From Symsagittifera roscoffensis (taxonomy: Eukaryota; Xenacoelomorpha; Acoela; Convolutidae), in contig NC_087067.1 in assembly GCF_963678635.1 (NCBI RefSeq), positions 38,535,682 through 38,599,681 of the forward strand: a stretch of DNA of 64,000 nt. Reading direction: 5' to 3'. The position numbers and the translations under genes are program-made. Shown here piece by piece: positions 46,871 to 58,584 of this stretch (positions are counted from its first letter, which is position 1; each line of letters starts with the position of its first letter). The notes under the pieces are model-generated. The model saw only the letters and a list, made by a program, of their open reading frames with translations, did no database searches and was not told where the DNA came from.

Positions 46871-47789
46871 CCCAATTTTTTTCTGCTGAATCGACTACTC
46901 CTTAGTCATTGTAAGAGAAAGTTTATGTCTTTGAAAAAAATTCATATTCGAAAATTTTTACTCTTCTCTTTTTTATTAGAAAAACAACAAAGGTTTTGCA
47001 AAAATCAATTTTTGAAATTACGCAATTTGTCCCACATCAGTATAACAAACTCAAAAAAGTTCAAACATGTACTTCTAGCTTTAGCTGAGCCCTAGATGTC
47101 TTCATCGAGACAAAATTCATGTGGAAATTTTGGTTCACTTAGTTTTTTCAACTTTTTAATTGTTTAGTAAGGTTTTGTTTATGACTCGGTTGTATCGCAA
47201 GTGGTGCAAAGCTCGGCGTCGCCTCTGTGTGATTTTTCGTTTTCTCCAACTTCAGATGGCAATAATAAGTTCCCACTGAGAAAATTTGTCTATTTTGTGC
47301 TGCATTTTTGCGTCTAGTGTAATTCAAATTTTTTTGGGCAAAGCAAAGTAATAAGAAAATTATCGGGAAGAAGCGGATTGATTGATTGATTTTTGTAAAC
47401 TGTTCGAAAAAGAACAACGATAGAGACGGATTGCTGCCAAAAAAGAGACCTTTGTTTCAAACTGCTCGAAAGATAGACAAATACAAGTATTGACCAATCA
47501 GAATGGAGATAGAAAAGCAAACTCGGACAAGAATTTTTTATTTACTTTATTTGTTCGATTATGATGGGTTAATACAGTATTTGTCTACTTTATGACGTGT
47601 CTGGTTTCTGGTTTGTCTACTTTTTGTTTTGTTTTCATTTTGCTATGTAACTAATAGACATAGACCAATAAGCAAAGTTGATTATTGGGTTTGATATTGT
47701 CTTTCTAGTTTTACAATTATCATGCATTTTGTACTGAATTTTTTTAGTTTTGAAATCAATCGACAGTGCTTGATCTTATTTATATTATG

Positions 47790-50030
47790 CGTTTAGTGAA
47801 ACTTGATTAATAAAACGAGGCAAAACTGTGCCAAAAATTTAAATTTAGTTTAACAGTGCCAAAAATTATTTTGAATACTATTTTGGTCATCTGAAATCTC
47901 TGTTAATTTATAATATTCACATGGACGGTAGTTGAAAAGAAAAAACTGCCTCTTTTAATTAGTGCCGTTTGCTAATTAAGCAAAAAGTCCCGAAGCGCGG
48001 AGTCAAAAATAGTTCTGAACAAATAATTATCTCAAAAAACTGTCAATTTTCTCGGTTTCGCTCTAAAACAAAACAGTTTTAAAACAAAACTGCCATCAAC
48101 TTATAAACAGAACTCAAAATTTTCGAATATCATCAATTTTTGACAATGTTGAACATATTTTCAGTTTTGGTACTGTTGAAAGCCCCATTAAAAATAAGCC
48201 TGTTAATAACCATTCCACCTAAATATTTGAATCAATTTCTAGGCTGATAGTAGCAATCATGGATTTTACTTGTCGAGTGAAAAAACTTTCTTTATATAAA
48301 TTTCTGTAAATAATCTTTTAGGTGACAGTTTTTGATGAAAATGACGGAATATTTGTGCTCGGTGGGGTTTTTTCTCCAAAAAATGTTGACCTTTTAACTA
48401 ACAAATTTTGGCAAAAATTTTTCAAATCATTCGAAAACTTTCCTTGTCTTGAGCTCAAATTTAAAAAGTTTAGTATGCCTGTGTTCATTTTTCGTAATTT
48501 AGTTTTGGCAATTTTAAACAATTAACACGCGATCTATTTCGTGCTATGAACGCATGAACGCATAAGCGGGATTTAATCTGTCTCATAGATTGCTTTAAAT
48601 TGGATTGAGGCATGCTCTTTGTTCTATTTAATACTTTGCCAAACGCAAAAATTATCACATTTTTTGCGATCAGCAAAGTAGCGAGTGGGGGGATCATTTT
48701 CAACAAAAAACTTTTGAAGTTTTTCTAACTGCATTTGTTAGCCTATTGGCTATAAAAAGGGCTCTCTCTCTTTATATACCAAAACCTAAAAAAAACGGCC
48801 TTAAAACGGTTTTCTTTTGTCTTCGAGTATGCTTTTTGTTTTCTCTACTTTGTCTGTTACACTATAATTACACAATTTGTTTTTATTCGAAGGATGAACG
48901 ATAAGCGCCATTTAAAAAATAATAACACTCTAAAAACGGTAAAAATTGTATCAATTGAGACGAAATGTAGTGAAAAGTGACAATTGTAACAGGCGACAAT
49001 TCGCCATAGGCGGGGTCTTTCCTATCAATACGCGACATATACTGATCCAGGCGCTCTATTATTGTTGCTTATTTGTAAATGTGGCCTGTTTCAAACTGCG
49101 CGACCTCAAGAACTGTCGCCCAACAACTGTATCGTAATGAAGCTAAAATATTTACGGGTTGTTTGTTGCAGTTGTTTTTTCTATAAATGTTTTTGTACAA
49201 AAAACTCAAAAGTTGTATCTGCTATATCATCAATTGATGCTTTACTCAAAAAGAAACGTTTAGGGACGTTCAACAGTGCCGAAGTACAACAGTGCTGAAG
49301 TACATTAGTGCCAAAACTGAAATTGTGTTCAACTGTACTGAAAACTGAGGAACATTGAAAATGTTGAGTTCTGATACAAATTGTCGGCAATTTGTTTGAA
49401 TACTGTTTTGTTTGAAGTGAAAGCGAGAAAAACAATCACATTTTGCTGAGTTAATTTTTTGCTTATGACCCCAAGCTTGTGGAATTTTTGTTTGTTTAAC
49501 AAGCGGCACTAATTGAAAAAGCCATTTTTGTCTTTTAAACTGGCGCACAGACAGCTCGGCCAAAGACAATTCAGCCAATTTGAAATTCAGACAATTCAGC
49601 CAAAAGCATACAAACAATTCAGCCTGAGACAATTCAACTAGTTTTACGAAACGCTAGATTCGGCAGAAAAAATCGGAATTGAAGTTGTTTCTCGGTTTAA
49701 GGTCGCCGGTGGGTAACCGGCTCTAAATTTCGTATAGAGGCCTACCGTCTGTTAGCAAGCTCGCAACACGTTGGCGCGACTGCGGTGGTCCCTATTTTGG
49801 CTGAATTGTGTGCTTACTTTTGGCTGAATTGTCTGAATTTCAAATCAGTTGAATTGTCTTTGGCCGAATTGTCTGGACGCGTTTTAAACTACCATCCATT
49901 TGAATATAATTAATTCAAGAGATTTGAGATGAGTAAAATGGTATTCAAATTAATTTTTAGCACTGTTAAACTAAATTTCGATTTTAGCCACTCTTTTACT
50001 GCACCAAATTTTTGCTTCGTTTCAAGTAAA
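47790..50030. repeat. Large inverted repeat with a 1-kb loop
   Basis: Left arm about 47790-48200, right arm about 49260-50030. Matching strings: 'agtttaacagtgcc' at 47848 with 'gcactgttaaact' at 49960; 'aattagtgccg' at 47958 with 'cggcactaatt' at 49504; 'cagaactcaa' at 48110 with 'ttgagttctg' at 49365; 'ttcagttttgg' at 48161 with 'ccaaaactgaa' at 49311. The right arm is longer because of a 340-bp insertion (49542-49881). Confidence 0.7.
49542..49881. mobile_element. 340-bp non-autonomous terminal-inverted-repeat element, 9-bp target duplication
   Basis: Ends 'ggcgcacagacagctcggcc' and, inverted, 'cgcgtccagacaattcggcc'; pairing continues for about 95 bp ('aaagacaattcagcc', 'gaaattcagacaattcagcc'). 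It is flanked on both sides by TTTTAAACT (49533-49541 and 49882-49890). A 9-bp duplication with long inverted repeats is usual for Mutator-like elements. No coding capacity. Confidence 0.75.
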
Positions 50031-50907
50031 ATCAGTCTGCAATAAATTTTTTGCATGATGTTATTTGTGCGGAAGACATTTAAATTTACGAACATTTTGA
50101 AGCAAAATCCTCAAAAAAGTTGCCATTGCTTAAGTTTTGTGTCATATTTGTTTTTTATTTTTCACATGAAAAACTAACTTGTCTATCGCAATAGTTGAGC
50201 AAAATTTTTATCAAAATCATTTCTTTCAGAATAATCACTTCTTTTACTTGAAATCAGTTGCAACTGAGTTCATGAAATTTTGCTACTTGCCTTTCGGTTT
50301 GCGTTCCAACAACCAAACTTTTAATTGCCAAAAAATTTGACATAATTTTTTCTGATTGGTTGCTAATTTTAACTATGCCAGCAAAATTATCTATTTGTTT
50401 TTTTTTGTGTTGAGTGAAACCGTTTGAGAGTGGTTACATTCAAATTCTTACAAGACATTTTTGAGAGGAGGTACCTCTTGAATACGATTTTTATTTAAAA
50501 TCTACTTAAAATAAAGATGACGTTTTCAATTTTCTTAAATTAATTTTTCTTAATTGTTTAAGGAATAAGTTTGACAAGGATAACCTTAGTCGAAACTTTC
50601 CTAATTGTTTATTGGGCTACCGGCTCTTTTTTGTTAATTTTTATAGCAGAGTTTTTGAGTTTTTTGTTCAGAATACTTGAATAAATTGATAAATTGTCAA
50701 CAAATGCTTTTTGTGTTCAAATTGACTGATTTGTCGTACTCTGTTTTGTTTGGAGCTATACGGGGGTTCACCGTGCCCTACATTCTTTTAAATTGATAAA
50801 ATAGCTTAAAAAATTTGTTTCGATTTTTTTTCTGAAAATTTTTGCGTTTTTTTCTTGAAAATGTCAAAAATAATTGATTTCCTACAAACAAGTTAATATT
50901 CCCCTAA

Positions 50908-51800
50908 TTCCTTAACGTTCCTCTGTTATAATCTTTGTTTTCTTTGTTTAAAATGGGTTTGAACGTTTTTCATTTTTTCCAGCCCCGCTGAACAAATTTA
51001 ATTTACGATTTTCTTTTTTATTTCTGAGCTTTGTCTCTTCTTTGTTGAGTTCATTAAACGTGGGTCAAAGGGTTTTGCTTTGCGTTCTTTTAATGAGAAT
51101 TTTGTGTTTGAAGATAGAGGTCTGAAAGAAAGTCTCAAATTCTGCTCATATTCAGGGTTTGCAAAAATCCCTCTCAAGTTTAAAATCTGTGTCTCAATTA
51201 GGAAACTTCAATGTTTTTAAGAATAGTCGAACAAATTTTTCCCTTTTTTTATAATTCTTTCTCGTCTACAGATGAAAAAAAATCATGATCAAAATCAAAC
51301 AACGTTTAATAGTCTTAGGCCAGAAGCTGAAATATTTCAAATCTACACGCTGAAATTTAAATTTGAACTTAAGTTTTTGATAGATATACACGAAACAAAT
51401 TTCATTGGTAGATCCAATGAGTTTTTTTTCGTGATTTTACATATCTAATTTTAATATTGGTTTACACGCTTTTATACTATGTTTTAGCTGTATTTTTGCA
51501 TGCCGACGGTGCACTTGTTAAATATGATGATCTCACTTAGTAGCAACATGCATGTTTTTTTTGAATTTACAAGTTTCCCAAACAAAATGTTTATACCTTC
51601 ATGTAAAAGTTGGTACTTAAAAATTTTTACATTGTTATGTATTGTTATTAAACGCCTGTTTTTTTGTTAAGTTAGATTTAGATTGAGTGATTGTCATGAT
51701 GTATCAGGGGGTCAAAAAGAAAGCCACAAGTGCAAAAAAAGCGTTACAAAGAGAAAGGGTCGAGGCCCCACAAGACAAAATTTACGCTTTTTTAGACAAA
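50908..51800 (+). repeat. 0.9-kb dispersed duplication, copy 1
   Basis: From 'ttccttaacgttcctctgtt' to 'aatttacgcttttttagaca', matching 55027-55930 in the same orientation at roughly nine bases in ten. A short frame 'MYQGVKKKATS..KALQRER' near the end is shared but differs by several replacement changes and frays afterwards, so it does not look selected. Confidence 0.8.
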
Positions 51801-52179
51801 ACCTGTTTGTCGAATTGCTTTGGGTGTTTTTTGGGCTGCCGGTTTTTCAACCTTGCGTTAAGAAAGGATTTTGCAATCGGGTAGTAGATTTTCGTCCCGT
51901 AAATAACTTTTTCCACAGAATGGTTAAAATATAAATGGTAAATTTGGATTCAGTTCATAAAAAATCAAACATTTTTGCGTCTCGTCTTTTTTGGTCAGGA
52001 AGTAACAATTACACTTGGCAAAATTCATTGATTCGATTCTGACAGGACCTCTTTTTTTTTCAAACGAAGAATATTCGGTTCCAAAAAAAATTGGCGGCTT
52101 TTTACTGGTCTGCTTATGTTTTGTCGGCTTTGCAGGGTTTTGTTGTCGCATCTTAGAATTGTTTTATTGCTGTACTCAA

Positions 52180-53010
52180 GTTACATTGAGTTGCTTTTAG
52201 TGTTTTGATTAACCTTGCTTTTGTATTTTTTTCTTTATTTTTTTTTGTTTAAAATCTTTGTTCTGCCCGAATGATATCGGCTTATTTTATCGCCTTACTG
52301 ACTTTTTTAAAGTTGTTTTAAGGTAAACATAACTTCAATGCTCGACTCTGAATTGCATGAAATGCTCGAAATCTTATCATGGCAACACTTTTTCTGGCTT
52401 TGTTTTTGTCTTTTCCTTTTTGTTCCGCTTGATAGGTTTCCGCCTTTAGTTGTTCAAGTTCATGGCCTCATATTGCGTCTATCAAGGAGCAAAAAAATGT
52501 ATCTGCGTGTTTGCTTATTTTTGGGGTGAAGGGATTTTTAATAGTTCTAAAAATTGCTGAACTTTTTTGGCTTTTTTATTTGGCTTAATAGGTTTCGACC
52601 TATATCATGGCGGCCTAGTGACCTCATTATGCTTCTTTTGACCAGCATATAAAGTTTTGTGTTGTGTGTGTGTGTGGTGTGTGTTTGTATGTTTAGAGAA
52701 AGAGTCGGACTCAATAATTTTTATAAGTCTTGATGTTTTTTTTTTCAATTTAAAAGTTTTCTGCTAAGGTGTTTTCGGCTTTGTTACTGCTTGGTAAACT
52801 TTTTTCAACTTCTAAATTTATCACATTCTGTTGTTTCGGTTTGTGTTTTTTTCAAAACAGTAATTTAATAACACCATTTTTGTTCATTTTGATACGTTTA
52901 ATTTTTTTGGCAGTGCCGAATTTTCTTAATTTTTTAAATTTGTTTTTGTTTTTTTTTGTCTCAATTGTAATCTCTTTTGCTTTTGCTGAGCCGTAAAAAA
53001 TTCTTTTATA
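52180..53010. other. T-rich intron-like sequence, nothing recognisable
   Basis: Contains a short (GT)n tract at about 52660-52690. Open frames are short and compositionally biased. Confidence 0.4.
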
Positions 53011-53400
53011 TGAGTGCAGGCGCGGATCTAGGAATTTCTCGAGGTTGGCGGATTTTCAAAAAGGATTCCCTTTTTTAGGTCGACCAAATTGATTTTCTGA
53101 GCTCTCCCAAACCACTATGAAGACCCTAATTTGACAAAGTTTTCTGCGCCGCAGGCAAAACTTTGAAAAAACTGGCCAAATAAGACGTTTTTAGGCACTT
53201 TTTGGAATATTTCGACCAAAAAGTTGTGTATTTTTGGCGCGCGCTCAGCCCTCAAAGTTAGTACAGATTGTCGCTCAAGGCGCCTATAGAAAAATTAAGT
53301 CAGCCAAAAATGGATATCTCAAAATAGTATAAAAGGGGGACCCTTTGGGTCGGCAGGGGGTCGAATTTATGATTTCCTAATTCATTAATTCCTGAAGGGG
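53010..53400 (-). repeat. R2 repeat copy (inverted)
   Basis: Reverse orientation of 43625-43930: 'gcaggcgcggatctaggaat', 'aggtcgaccaaattgatttt', 'tggatatctcaaaatagtat' and 'ggggaccctttgggtcggca'. Confidence 0.65.
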
Positions 53401-53558
53401 GGCCGCTACTGTATGAGTGGGAATTTTTTTTTCGTATTATAGGGAGGCGGAAAGTGAACGAAGTCGAGACTTTCTCTAATCGATACTGGTCTTAATCATC
53501 GACTTTTAGCATAGATTTCCGTTTTTACAAAGAAATCACCAAACCCATTTTTCTGCAG

Positions 53559-53762
53559 ATATTTTAAGGATTGCTGTCCTTTTTTAGGACTGTCAGCACC
53601 CTGGAACCAGACCTCGTTTGAAAGCGGTGTCGACCTGCACCTACTGCAACTGAAATACGCAACCTCAGTTTTTCATGCTCAGCAGTTGATCCGAAGAGCC
53701 CTCCATTTTCAAACAGCCGAAAGACAATCACGGACTTTGGGAAATGCGGACAATGCTTTAGG
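53559..53762 (+). CDS. Candidate internal exon upstream of zinc fingers
   Basis: Strong acceptor 'cccatttttctgcag' and a reading of 68 codons: 'YFKDCCPFLGLSAPWNQTSF', 'ESGVDLHLLQLKYATSVFHA', 'QQLIRRALHFQTAERQSRTL', then 'GNADNALG' where a GTGACC donor (weak) fits. Entry phase 2 agrees with the exit of exon 44332. The codon content looks genuine, with GC clearly above the flanks. I do not recognise the family. The overlapping 89-codon minus-strand frame looks like a shadow. Confidence 0.45.
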
Positions 53763-54547
53763 GTGACCAAAGTGTTTATATTATACTTATAGATAACCTT
53801 AGATACCGTATTAGGGTGCAAAAAATAAGTCAATTTTCCAACCCGAATTTTTGCGACTTGGGGATGCGGGGGTTTTATATTACTGTTCCGAACTCGTTTT
53901 GATGAAGATTAACTATGGCCTAGAAATGGGTTTTTCAGCAATTGCAGGCTCTTCAAATAATACTGTTTTCATTGTTGTAGAAAACAGGGTTTGAAAGCTT
54001 CCTTTTTTGATACTAATTCATCGCGGTATTGACGAAGAGTCACTCCAACTTTTAAAAATTTAAATTAAACCTTTTTTTAACCAACTCTACAAAATTATTT
54101 GGAAAAAGTTTTAGGTTCTTGTTCTCCAAAAAAGGCAAAAAATTTCAAAAACTTCTAAAAATCAAAAGGTTTAAAAAACTTTTCTCAAATCATTTCTTTT
54201 ACAGAGCTTTTCCCCTCCCCTCCCCTCCTCTCCTCGCCTTTCAATTGATTGCTGGTACCGCTGCCTTTCTGGTGAAAAAATGAAAAATGGGACGTTTCCA
54301 GGGCTACTTTGGGCCGCGTGCTTGTTAACTGAGTGAAGGGCACATTTTTTATTGAGAAAAATCAAAAGTACATGTGTATCTTAACAAATAGTGAAGAAAG
54401 AAGCGAAACGCTGAGCACTCTTGTGCGATGAATTCAATCCTGTGTGGTGTCTTTACCATCGTCAGTATGTGTTGAAATTAGCTTGAAAATACTACTCTCT
54501 TCCAACCCCCTAATCTCACAGTTCTTACATTTTAGAATAAAAATTAG

Positions 54548-54770
54548 TTATTGGTCGCTCTTATGCGTTAAGCCGCCATCAGCCGACTTCAACGCCTGTT
54601 CATGTTGATCAAAAGATTAAACCTGGCACATCCAATCGATTTCCATGTCATTTTTGTCAGAAGCAGTTCGGATCTTCTTCTGCGCTCACTAAGCATAAGG
54701 TCATTCACAGTCACGTTCGCAAGTTTGTCTGTCTGCTTTGTGGGAAAAAATTCAAACGACAAGACCACCT
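54548..54770 (+). CDS. C2H2 zinc-finger exon
   Basis: The reading contains one complete finger, 'CHFCQKQFGSSSALTKHKVI' then H (C-x2-C-x12-H-x3-H), a linker 'SHVRKF', and the first half of a second, 'CLLCGKKFKRQDHL', cut by a perfect donor CCACCT|GTAAGT. The remaining histidines must lie in a following exon that I could not locate. The acceptor may be 54548 or a weaker one at 54573; the latter agrees in phase with exon 53559. A DNA-binding transcription factor is the natural guess; which one is unknown. It sits just before the 55027 duplication. Confidence 0.6.
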
Positions 54771-55026
54771 GTAAGTATTGCGGAACAGGGGTTTTTCTCA
54801 CAACCGAAAGCTCAAACATATTCAGCCACTTGGCGCCCTTCAAACGGTCCACAACCGACCGAGCTTACGCATAAATTTTCTCAGTTCTAGAATACTGAAT
54901 ATTGATTGGCCAGACTATTTTCAAGCTTTCATGAAAAAATCTTCGCCATTTTCTGGCATAGCCACTTTTCCTTTAACTCATAAAATGAAGTTAAAATCAT
55001 GTACCAACTTTGATACAATGGCAACG

Positions 55027-55930
55027 TTCCTTAACGTTCCTCTGTTATAATCTTTGTTTTCTTTGTTTAAAATGGGTTTGAAAGTTTTTCATTTTTTCCA
55101 GCCCCGCTGAACGAATTTAAGTTACGATTTCATTTTTTATTTCTAAACTTTGTCTCTTCTTTGTTGAGTTCATTAAACCTGGTTCAAAGGGTTTTTCTTT
55201 GCGTTCTTTTAATGCGAATTTTGTGTTTGAAGATAAAGGTCTGAAAGAAAGTCTCAAATTCTGCTCAAATTCAGGGTTTACAAAAATCCCTCTCAAGTTT
55301 AAAATCTGTGTCTCAATTAGGAAACTTCAATGTTTTTCAAAATAGTCGAACAAATTTTTTCCCTTCTTTTATAATTCTTTTTCGTCCACAGATTAAAAAA
55401 ATTCATGCTCAAAATCAAACATCGTTTAATAGTCTTAGGCCTGAAGCTGAAACATTTCAAATCTACACGCTGAAATTTAATTTTGAACTTAAGTTTTTGA
55501 TAGATATACACGAAACAAATTTCATTGGTAGATCCATTGGGTTTTTTTTGGTGATTTTACATATCTAATTTTAATATTGGTTTACTCACTTTTATACTAT
55601 GTTTTAGCTGTATTTTTGCATGCCGACGGTGCACTTGTTAAATATGATGATTTCACTTATTAGCAACATGCATGTTTAACCAAGTGGTTGTTTTGAATTT
55701 ACAAGTTTTCCAAACAAAATGTTTTAAATCTTCATATTAAAGTTGGTACTTAAAAATTTTTACATTGATATGTATTGTTATTAAACGCCTGTTTTTTTGT
55801 TAAGTTAGATTTAGATTGAGTGATTGTCATGATGTATCAGGGGGTCAAAAAGAAAGCCACAAGTGAAAAAAAAGCGTTACAAAGAGAAAGGATCAAGGAC
55901 CCACAGGAGAAAATTTACGCTTTTTTTGAC
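55027..55930 (+). repeat. 0.9-kb dispersed duplication, copy 2
   Basis: Same sequence as 50908-51800. An extra 'aaccaagtggttg' is present at about 55678. After 55930 the two loci diverge completely. Confidence 0.8.
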
Positions 55931-56240
55931 AAGTGATGGAATTAATAATTTCGGATTCGAAGATCGACGGAGATGTGAAAAAAGCATCGAAACCAAAACA
56001 ATTGAAAGCAGAATTTTGGCTCGAAAACGAACTTCTCAGCTATTAACAGACCATCGGTTCATATTCTTCTTGTTCTGTTGACTACCGGCGATAAGCAATT
56101 ATTACAATGGGTTACTAAAACTTTTTGGTTGAAGGACTTTGTTCACACAATAACCGAAACTTGTGATCGTCTCCAGATGTGTTCTCCTCACCTTCTCCTC
56201 TCCATACTCTGATTCTTAGATCTTTCTCGGTATCAGGCTC
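55931..56240 (+). other. Unassigned, possibly coding remnant
   Basis: Short open stretches (for example 'SDSKIDGDVKKASKPKQLKA' near 55955 and 'WVTKTFWLKDFVHTITETCD' near 56110) look protein-like but are separated by stops. They could be remnants of a mobile element; no family recognised. Confidence 0.25.
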
Positions 56241-56249
56241 TGAAAACTC

Positions 56250-58096
56250 TCATTCACCTATATGAATTTTATGCGATGTACAATCTGATTTGAAGATTAA
56301 ATAATGACATTTTGATAGATTTAAACTCATGTTGTTATCACAGCACCACTTACTGAGAAGATTTATTTCTGTTTGTAGACCTTTAGAATTTTTTGATAAC
56401 AGCTTGTAGTGGTCCGCATAGTCAAAGCAACTGTATTTCAAGCCACTAGGTAGATCGTTTATGAAGCAAAGAAAAAGTAACGGGCCCATTATTGAACCTT
56501 GCGGAACTCCGCTAGTAATATCAAGCCAATTATTGAGCTCATTTTTGATTCGAACATTCTGCTTGCGATTCTGCAGATAGCTTTTAAATAACTCTATCAG
56601 GTTACCACCAGTCCCAAAATTTGAAAATTTGCAGAACAGAAAATCATGTTCGACCTTGTCTAAGGGCTTTTCAAAATCAGTGTCTGCCGCATGGATTTAT
56701 TTTGTCCTCACTTTCGTCTACGAGGCAATAGACTTTGTCTAGGTATTTGTTCATTTGATTTGTTTTCAACCTTTTTGGTCGAAAACCAAACTGGCTTTCG
56801 TGAACCTATTTGAAAATTTGATATGACGTTTTGTCGAAAATGAGTCTTTCGAGTACTCTGGAGACCGAGAAGAGCAGACTTATTGGTCAATAACTAATTA
56901 CCGATTGCTTGTCACCGTAATTGTAAATTGGACATATCTCGCTACGTTTCCACATGGTAGGATAAGTTGATTTGTTTGCAATTGTAACGAAAAGAAGTCT
57001 CAACAATTTTTTGAGTCCGTTTGCCAAAATTAATCAGTATATGGTTTCCAAGCTTATAACTTTTTCTTTTTTAGGTTCACCATAATTCTTTTGATTTCTA
57101 CTTCTATGAAATAAATACTCTCATGACGCTAATATTGGTTTGATTCAGCTTTCACTGTGGGGAGTAAGCAACCACAGCACAGTTGAATTGGGAGGTAATA
57201 GATCAACCAAACAACGCAATGAAACTCTTATTATTGGAAGCGCTGCATAATACAAAAATTGTTAAGATTTTGGTTTCAAATTTAGTGGACCCCATAACTT
57301 TTTTCGTTTTAGGTTCAACATAGTTCTTTTGATTTCTACTTCCATGAAATAAATACTCTCAATGAAGCTAATATTGGTTTGATTCAAATTCCAAATTTTT
57401 TCATTTGGTTTATTGAACACGCTTCGTAAGTACTGTTTGAATAGATTTGCAATATCTTTGTCGTTATAGGCTATTTTGTTGTCCCAGTATAAATTTGGTG
57501 GTAATCTCGTTGTGTTACGGGTACTCTTGACATATTTCTGTAGCTTGGTGAAATTTCTATCCTCAAAAGTAACGACTTTTTTTGTCATCCGTTGTAGAAA
57601 GCTAAGTAAGATTCTTTCAGCTGATGTACTGAACGTAAAACGTTCGTTGACCCCTAAGGAGACTAAAATTAATTGACGCTGATGATCAACACGTAGAAAT
57701 AAGGTATATGACGTCAGTCAGTCGTCAATAGGGATTTTATCTAGTCTCCGTTGATGTAGAATTTCCTTCCGTCGTTGTAAAAAATCATTAATCTTGTTTG
57801 CAGATTCAAAACATTATTTTGTTTATGTTATTCATCGTTGTATCAAAACCTTGCCAGATCTTTATAGTATAAGGTTCCGTTTCTGATCTCTTTCCTTCAT
57901 TGTTTATAAGAATTTTCATTCGATGGTAACAATCAGTACAGCACCAAAGACCGTTTGGCTGGCACATGTAATTATATGCTGATTCTGGCATGTTGAGATT
58001 CTGGCATGATTCTGCCATGTCAGCAGAGTTCCCGAACGTTTCATTGCCCCTCAAACTTTTCCATTCAGATTCTATGTTACTAACGGATGTTATCAT
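56250..58096 (-). mobile_element. Decayed non-LTR retrotransposon (reverse transcriptase)
   Basis: Reading right to left: a Cys-rich piece 'CQPNGLWCCTDCYHRMKIL' (57806-58096), perhaps a PHD-like ORF1 finger; a pre-RT segment (57262-57588); then RT blocks 'PISLLFSVSRVLERLI', 'QFGFRPKR', 'DFEKPLDKVEHDFLF', 'SGVPQGSIMGPLLFL.FINDLPSGL' and 'CFDYADHYKLLS'. Several stops and frame changes. The catalytic YADD is YADH here. The region is split at about 57146-57289 by a Penelope-like fragment. Confidence 0.75.
57055..57386 (+). mobile_element. Penelope-like 3' fragment inserted in the LINE, flanked by duplicated target
   Basis: 57150-57244 matches 59321-59412 of the larger Penelope-like element ('ccacagca.a.ttgaattggg', 'aacaacgcaatgaaactctt', 'attggaagcgctgc'). 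The LINE sequence on its left (57055-57145) and right (57290-57386) is the same segment ('cttttgatttctact.c.at' and 'aatattggtttgattcaa/g') present twice. Confidence 0.65.
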
Positions 58097-58584
58097 TTTG
58101 AGTCTAGGAAAACCGCAAAAATTAAAACAGCAAAATGGATGTCTCCAACTAGGGCAAAAGTGGTGAAACAGAAATCCGTTTCGCCGCTCCAGTGTAATTA
58201 AAACCTCAAAACTTACAAAAACACATTTCTACTTTTCACCTGTTTTTTGGTTGTCTTTTTTTCTTATTTCGTTTGGTCTTCCTCTTTCTAGACTTTTATC
58301 TTTGCGTTAGGTTAAATCTCCATGGGTTTTTTCGACTTCTCCAAATGTTGTTAGAAATTGCAACTCAAGGATTGAAGAAAAATTACCATCGTCAGGAAAA
58401 AATTTTTTGCACAGTTATTCGAATACCCGCCTTCACAAACGGTGAACGTTTAAAATGCTTTTGATTCGTGGTGGTATTTCGAATGAGGATTACGGAGGCA
58501 TAACAGAAAAAGTTGGGCTCTGCAAATTGTGCAATGAGAAGCGTTAAGGTGAACTGACAAACATAACAGGTGTGAATCTTTTCT

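Noticed and set aside
49181-49632. 84- and 120-codon minus-strand frames
   Set aside because: They cross the boundary of the inverted-repeat arm and the 340-bp insertion, so they cannot be one ancestral gene.
53564-53833. 89-codon minus-strand frame
   Set aside because: The plus strand over the same stretch has a better acceptor, a phase-compatible partner exon and more protein-like content.
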